DNA of 25,835 nt from a virus: positions 1 to 25,835 of the IMG/VR virus record IMGVR_UViG_3300027771_000086, one strand, 5' to 3'. This document shows, piece by piece, positions 23,401-25,835 of the stretch. Each line of letters starts with the position of its first letter. The stretch's first letter is position 1. The notes beneath the pieces are model-generated. The model was not told where the DNA came from. It searched no databases and saw nothing but the letters and a program-made list of their open reading frames with translations. The position numbers and the translations under genes were made by a program.

Positions 23401-25711
23401 TTTTGAAAACGAAATAGACACCTTACGTCTGGCTTTTCCAGATGCGTCTGAAAGTTTATTAAAACAACGCGCAGCTTCAATTGTAAAAAATACACTTCCT
23501 AACTATGAAGCTATCCCAATGGGAATTAAACAGCTTCGTAACTTACCTTTAGGTAACTTTATTTCTTTTCCTGCCGAAGTATTGCGTACAAGTTTTCATA
23601 TTGTTAAGCAGTCAGCTAAAGAAATAAACTCTACAAACTCTGTTATAAAACGAAGAGGACAAGCACGGCTACTTGGTTTTGTTACAGCCAATGTAGGATA
23701 CGGCATGCTTGCAGAAATGTCTCACAAAACATTTAACATGAGCGATCAAGAAGTAGAAGACCGCAGAATATTAAAATCAGGCGAGTACAGTTCGGGTCAC
23801 GATTTAATTTATTCTCAAGATGAAAACGGTGATTACTACACTACAAATACAGAGTACTTAAACTCTTATTACTATCTCAAAGAACCCGCTTTGGCTTTTT
23901 ATGATCGGATTAAAAACGGTAACTTGAGAGGCGAAGAATTAGATAGCATGCTACTTGGTGCTTTGGGTGCAGGTATTAAAGCGTTAACAGATCCATTTAC
24001 AGCAGAGTCTATGGTTTTAGAGCCGTGGATACGGATGGCTGCTGCTTCTCTTTCTGAAGACGGTGAAGATTTTAACGGTGTGTTGTTGTTTCCTGACAAA
24101 GCTAGTGGCGTTGATAACTTTTCAACTGTTATTACTGAAGCTTTAAAACCTTTAATTCCCGGGACTGTTAAGAACGCAATGAAGTTGTCGGACGCTATTC
24201 AAGAAAAGCCAGACAAGTGGGAAGGGCGTTTTAGAAATATAGAATACGCAAAGATGGAACAGTTTGGAATTAAAAAAGATCTTTACCGTGCAGATGACTA
24301 CCTTAAATGGGCAGCAAGAGACTATAGGCTACAAAACAGGCAAAACAGAATGGATGGAGTTAATCTAGAAACTACAAGTGAAGATATGATAGTAGACTAT
24401 TTTAAAACTAATTCCGTTGAGTATCAATATCAGCAAGAGCTTTGGGTTAAAGGTTCAGCTTATTCAAGATTGTTTGGAAGAGCAAAAGCTCTTGATCTTT
24501 TAGTTGAGGTGGGTATTCCTCTAAATAAAGCAGATACAATTTTAAACGGGCAATTTATACCGCTACTATATTCTACTGATCCAACAAGGCACAGAAGGGC
24601 TGCTCTTTTAACACAGTCTGGAGAAGATCAAAGTAAAATGATTCGGCAAATGGACGAAGCTGAAGTGTTGCAGTTTAGAGCTTTTAAAGAAATGCAAACT
24701 TTATCTTTATTTAATCCTGAAGGCTATTCATTTACTCCTCCAGATAAAAACCAAAGAAAATTAGAAATAGATCCTGAGTTTGATACCTCGTTTTTAAATC
24801 CTCCGGCAGTTAAAAAAGCTACGGGTGGTGAGATATCTAAGCCTGTTGCTAACGCGCCTACGGAACCTGATGAGCGTATCAATAAGCTTACAGGACTGCC
24901 GTACAACGAAGAGGCAGGAGCGGCTTACATGGATGCGGATGATCCTTTAAGGGCTATGAACATGGCAGCGGGTGGAAGGGTTAAAAAAGGTCTAGGCTCT
25001 TTACTTTTAAAAGCGCTCCCAGTAGAAGAAGCAATTGAAACAGCCGTCCAAAGAAAAGCTAGGCGTATTGCTAATAACAGCGACTCATCAGAAACTCAAA
25101 GATCAAACACTACAAGCACAGCTAGAAAAGCTAGTGAGTATTTAGACGAGCAAGGAGCAGAGGGGCTTACGCTTGACTACGGAGCAGGGCTTGGAAAAAA
25201 TGCAAGAGCTATAAACGCAGACGAAACTTTTGAGCCGTTTCCACAAAAAGGATTCAAGCCTAGTTATATTGATCCTACGCTTATTCCTGAAGGGAGGTTT
25301 GGCAGACTTATTTCTACTAACGTGCTTAATGTGTTGCCGCGAGACATTAGGGATGATGCTGTACTAACAATTGGAAAGAGTTTAAAAGACGGGGGCCAAG
25401 CTGTTGTTCATGCGTGGGACATTGCAGCTATTAAAGCGAGAATGAAAAGCAAAAACTTTAAAGCAGCCGAAGAGTCTAACTCGTCTAGAAGTCTTGAAGG
25501 CGGTAAGTTTCAAAAGGGGTTTAGTAAAGCTGAACTCAGAGATTACATACAAGAGACTTTAGGTGACGGCTTTACAGTATCTACTGTGCCAAACAAACGC
25601 GGAATTAAAATGTCATCTGTTCTGATAAAGAAGATAGCTAAAGGAGAAGAGCGGCTACAAAAACACTGTGGCGGTAAAGTACTAGACACATTGAAAAGGA
25701 ACCGGACGTAA
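20456..25711 (+). CDS. Giant internal virion protein with C-terminal methyltransferase domain
   Basis: I chose ATG 20456 (1751 aa), which overlaps the preceding stop as ATGA. An upstream in-frame TTG at 20444 is possible but unlikely. Residues about 98-143 are a 23-residue tandem duplication (IYKGSLDENGRPIKTP twice). The long middle (about 200-1430) is helical with several hydrophobic Gly/Ala/Val stretches (KAGMALEMGAVAFSINKASA; LKLSVEGLVVSGIFTGLIKS; LVANGHVGLGLKGSLKSASV) and the segment LPLGNFISFPAEVLRTSFHI, which I recognise from giant proteins of marine phages. Residues about 1475-1510 carry a RINKLTGLPYNEEAGAAYMD/AGGRVKKG linker. The final part (about 1545-1735) is a class I SAM-dependent methyltransferase (LTLDYGAGLGKNARAI with D1574, N1622-V1626 NVLNV). 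It is probably ejected with the DNA. Its stop overlaps the next start (TAATG). Confidence 0.8.
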   Translation: MSTAMNIDFTETLLNKVKKAVTSGILLPKDYGDAILASRNDLAVEQYLGSLMPEYNVQALPAESEETATEVVSPVVQTFSEGAARKVEEVEEPVQQTEKKIYKGSLDENGRPIKTPVKQVEKRIYKGSLDENGRPIKTPVKKQFGPLRTGYKGIDEEVNALMSKPITETETELEIEDEDDDTGYMIVYRGNMPRRIKRSEYLKSTKQGVVDLENFGVDIQKTSIKVVRGAVDLAASGFLKALTDIDLSDASPKDREDFVNILTEKAIETTPAAFVLGDWKNNPAIVNQDTGRMQFATTKAGMALEMGAVAFSINKASAATELAFLGSRFVPTIAPISANWARTTVVATQNAGKYITTKNVTNPNLVKGLSFLAGAELVTQVYFDPDDSMFNALEEAIPEGAGGKIEMLRDISSFLSSETTDSELEKRLKLSVEGLVVSGIFTGLIKSPTIARYMVGKDPSQMTKLEQETILLKALEDEKQIRMMQDPSQLTLIKETPEGLAQVERQRDSFLFRMNQKWFQSRGYSTPLMFHAANNAKFTQKALVNDAQFVAEQLDRAIISAADDPNISNKVFNLLETDVNAILKLDVDQQASAMSKEYKVPEDVAEQVLEFRRLQDGLSQRILNMDGFSDEAKEVITENLGKYVRRTYRAYEDAGYKPTKAVKKNAIKYFIDKIQAKAEVDGIVISPKQALKQAEREVKKLLKNDDEMIDYVAQINRVASLKKKKDIDPEIRALLGEITNPSEKIVLSLAKLTRVSEMQQYYNVINQLSKGAKGYVQGKENVARGLTVQIKGTNSILDSKWTTPEIERAILNKESSYATLTDSDTLLADGWRFYVGAKGLSQSMQTVYNVSTQARNAIGGASFLVANGHVGLGLKGSLKSASVLEDKIFGVRSGVGRKTGLYTVDEKALSAYYSEMQSLGVVGTSVNVNQFREMISTGFKGSTSIARDIGAGQSRTVKGAKTIFTKPRDIYSGTDDFAKIISFENEIDTLRLAFPDASESLLKQRAASIVKNTLPNYEAIPMGIKQLRNLPLGNFISFPAEVLRTSFHIVKQSAKEINSTNSVIKRRGQARLLGFVTANVGYGMLAEMSHKTFNMSDQEVEDRRILKSGEYSSGHDLIYSQDENGDYYTTNTEYLNSYYYLKEPALAFYDRIKNGNLRGEELDSMLLGALGAGIKALTDPFTAESMVLEPWIRMAAASLSEDGEDFNGVLLFPDKASGVDNFSTVITEALKPLIPGTVKNAMKLSDAIQEKPDKWEGRFRNIEYAKMEQFGIKKDLYRADDYLKWAARDYRLQNRQNRMDGVNLETTSEDMIVDYFKTNSVEYQYQQELWVKGSAYSRLFGRAKALDLLVEVGIPLNKADTILNGQFIPLLYSTDPTRHRRAALLTQSGEDQSKMIRQMDEAEVLQFRAFKEMQTLSLFNPEGYSFTPPDKNQRKLEIDPEFDTSFLNPPAVKKATGGEISKPVANAPTEPDERINKLTGLPYNEEAGAAYMDADDPLRAMNMAAGGRVKKGLGSLLLKALPVEEAIETAVQRKARRIANNSDSSETQRSNTTSTARKASEYLDEQGAEGLTLDYGAGLGKNARAINADETFEPFPQKGFKPSYIDPTLIPEGRFGRLISTNVLNVLPRDIRDDAVLTIGKSLKDGGQAVVHAWDIAAIKARMKSKNFKAAEESNSSRSLEGGKFQKGFSKAELRDYIQETLGDGFTVSTVPNKRGIKMSSVLIKKIAKGEERLQKHCGGKVLDTLKRNRT
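20747..20884 (+). repeat. 69-bp tandem duplication in the giant protein gene
   Basis: Two adjacent 69-bp units (20747-20815 and 20816-20884) encode 23 residues each with the core IYKGSLDENGRPIKTPVK. They are near identical at DNA level and differ mostly at synonymous sites, as expected for a fairly recent in-frame duplication. They form a hydrophilic, proline-ended linker close to the N-terminus. Confidence 0.9.
24916..24931 (+). promoter_or_regulatory. Possible internal ribosome binding site and start for the methyltransferase
   Basis: AGGAG at 24916-24920 is followed after 8 nt by an in-frame ATG at 24929 (residue 1492 of the giant). Starting here would give a separate 260-residue protein with a short linker plus the whole methyltransferase domain. 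Spacing and match are as good as at the confirmed starts in this window. The AGGAG also encodes part of EEAGAAYM, so it could be chance. Confidence 0.35.
25081..25680 (+). other. Class I SAM-dependent methyltransferase domain
   Basis: This is the last 200 residues or so of the giant protein. A helix (TARKASEYLDEQGAEG) leads to motif I LTLDYGAGLGKNA (D1574, G1576, G1578, G1580), the SAM-binding glycine loop. FEPFPQKGFKPSYIDPTLIP, then GRLISTNVLNVLPRDIRDDA, and SLKDGGQAVVHAW complete strands 4-5 with the usual D/G-G turn. There is no DPPY/NPPY or PC motif, so it is not a typical DNA adenine or cytosine methylase. The substrate is unknown. Confidence 0.8.
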
Positions 25712-25835
25712 TGAGCAACTTTAAATACTTTAAGCTAGAAGACTTTGACTGCCAAGAAACGGGCGAGAATGAAATGTCAGAAGCGTTTATACATTGTTTA
25801 GACGAACTACGAGAAACCTGTGGCTTTCCGTTTAT
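25711..25835 (+). CDS. M15-type peptidase, probable endolysin (N-terminal part only)
   Basis: ATG 25711 overlaps the stop of the giant gene (TAATG), with AAGGA 9-10 nt upstream. Only the first 41 codons are inside the window. The sequence FKLEDFDCQETGENEMSEAF, then LDELRETCGFPF, is the characteristic start of M15 D-Ala-D-Ala carboxypeptidase/L-Ala-D-Glu peptidase-like phage endolysins. The zinc ligands (H, D, H) lie beyond the right edge and cannot be checked. It would degrade peptidoglycan cross-links once the holin opens the inner membrane. Confidence 0.85.
   Translation, partial: MSNFKYFKLEDFDCQETGENEMSEAFIHCLDELRETCGFPF

Noticed and set aside
25081-25680. DNA adenine/cytosine methylase for restriction evasion
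   Set aside because: SAM-binding motif I is present but no DPPY/NPPY or PC catalytic motif and no target-recognition domain are seen, so the substrate is left open.
1-25835. tRNA genes, integrase or attachment sites
   Set aside because: No cloverleaf-like segment, recombinase motif or end repeats noticed on reading either strand. The few gaps are too short except 4920-5062, which does not fold as a tRNA.

Overview
The window is a continuous stretch of an AT-rich tailed-phage genome, almost certainly a short-tailed (podovirus-type) virus. Every supported gene is on the + strand, intergenic gaps are tiny, and there is no tRNA, rRNA, integrase, insertion sequence or CRISPR array. The protein style (small glycine-rich 'MGG' tags, a GTGTSDSIPA motif, a T/N/G-rich trimeric fibre, very large internal proteins) recalls uncultured marine phages. 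The host cannot be named from this sequence.

Layout. Positions 3-236 hold the C-terminal end of the large terminase subunit. A 191-aa possible surface protein follows, closed by a hairpin terminator with a UUCG loop. The head module is portal (921-3101), a candidate overlapping mini-ORF, a 585-aa membrane-segment protein with the GTGTSDSIPA motif, a 143-nt non-coding leader with a perfect 9-bp inverted repeat and an 11-bp direct repeat, scaffold (5063-5905) and major capsid protein (5939-6928), followed by a second hairpin. The short-tail module is a 57-aa protein, a head-tail adaptor, a tail nozzle/hub-like protein and a 1355-aa fibre. The fibre carries 120-bp and 72-residue repeats and ends in an S74 self-cleaving chaperone. 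Next come an 81-aa protein and three very small membrane-protein genes, the last of which is a good class II holin candidate.

From 14314 onwards lie five proteins with the features of internal (ejected) virion proteins: a Gln/Asn/Ala-rich helical-repeat protein, a protein with a strongly cationic amphipathic N-terminus, two proteins of unknown function, and a 1751-aa giant. The giant's last roughly 200 residues form a class I SAM-dependent methyltransferase domain. The window ends in the first 41 codons of an M15-type peptidase, the probable endolysin.

How it fits together: terminase packages DNA through the portal into a scaffold-assembled capsid. Adaptor and nozzle close the head and form the short tail, and the fibre binds the host. 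The absence of a tail tube or sheath, together with several very large 'internal' proteins, suggests that DNA delivery relies on ejected proteins, as in T7- and P22-like phages. The most unusual points are the methyltransferase fused to the giant internal protein, with a possible internal ribosome binding site that would also release it as a separate protein, and the exact 72-residue super-repeats of the fibre. Many start/stop junctions overlap (TAATG at 7931, 13860 and 25711; ATGA at 20456), which suggests translational coupling along a late operon.
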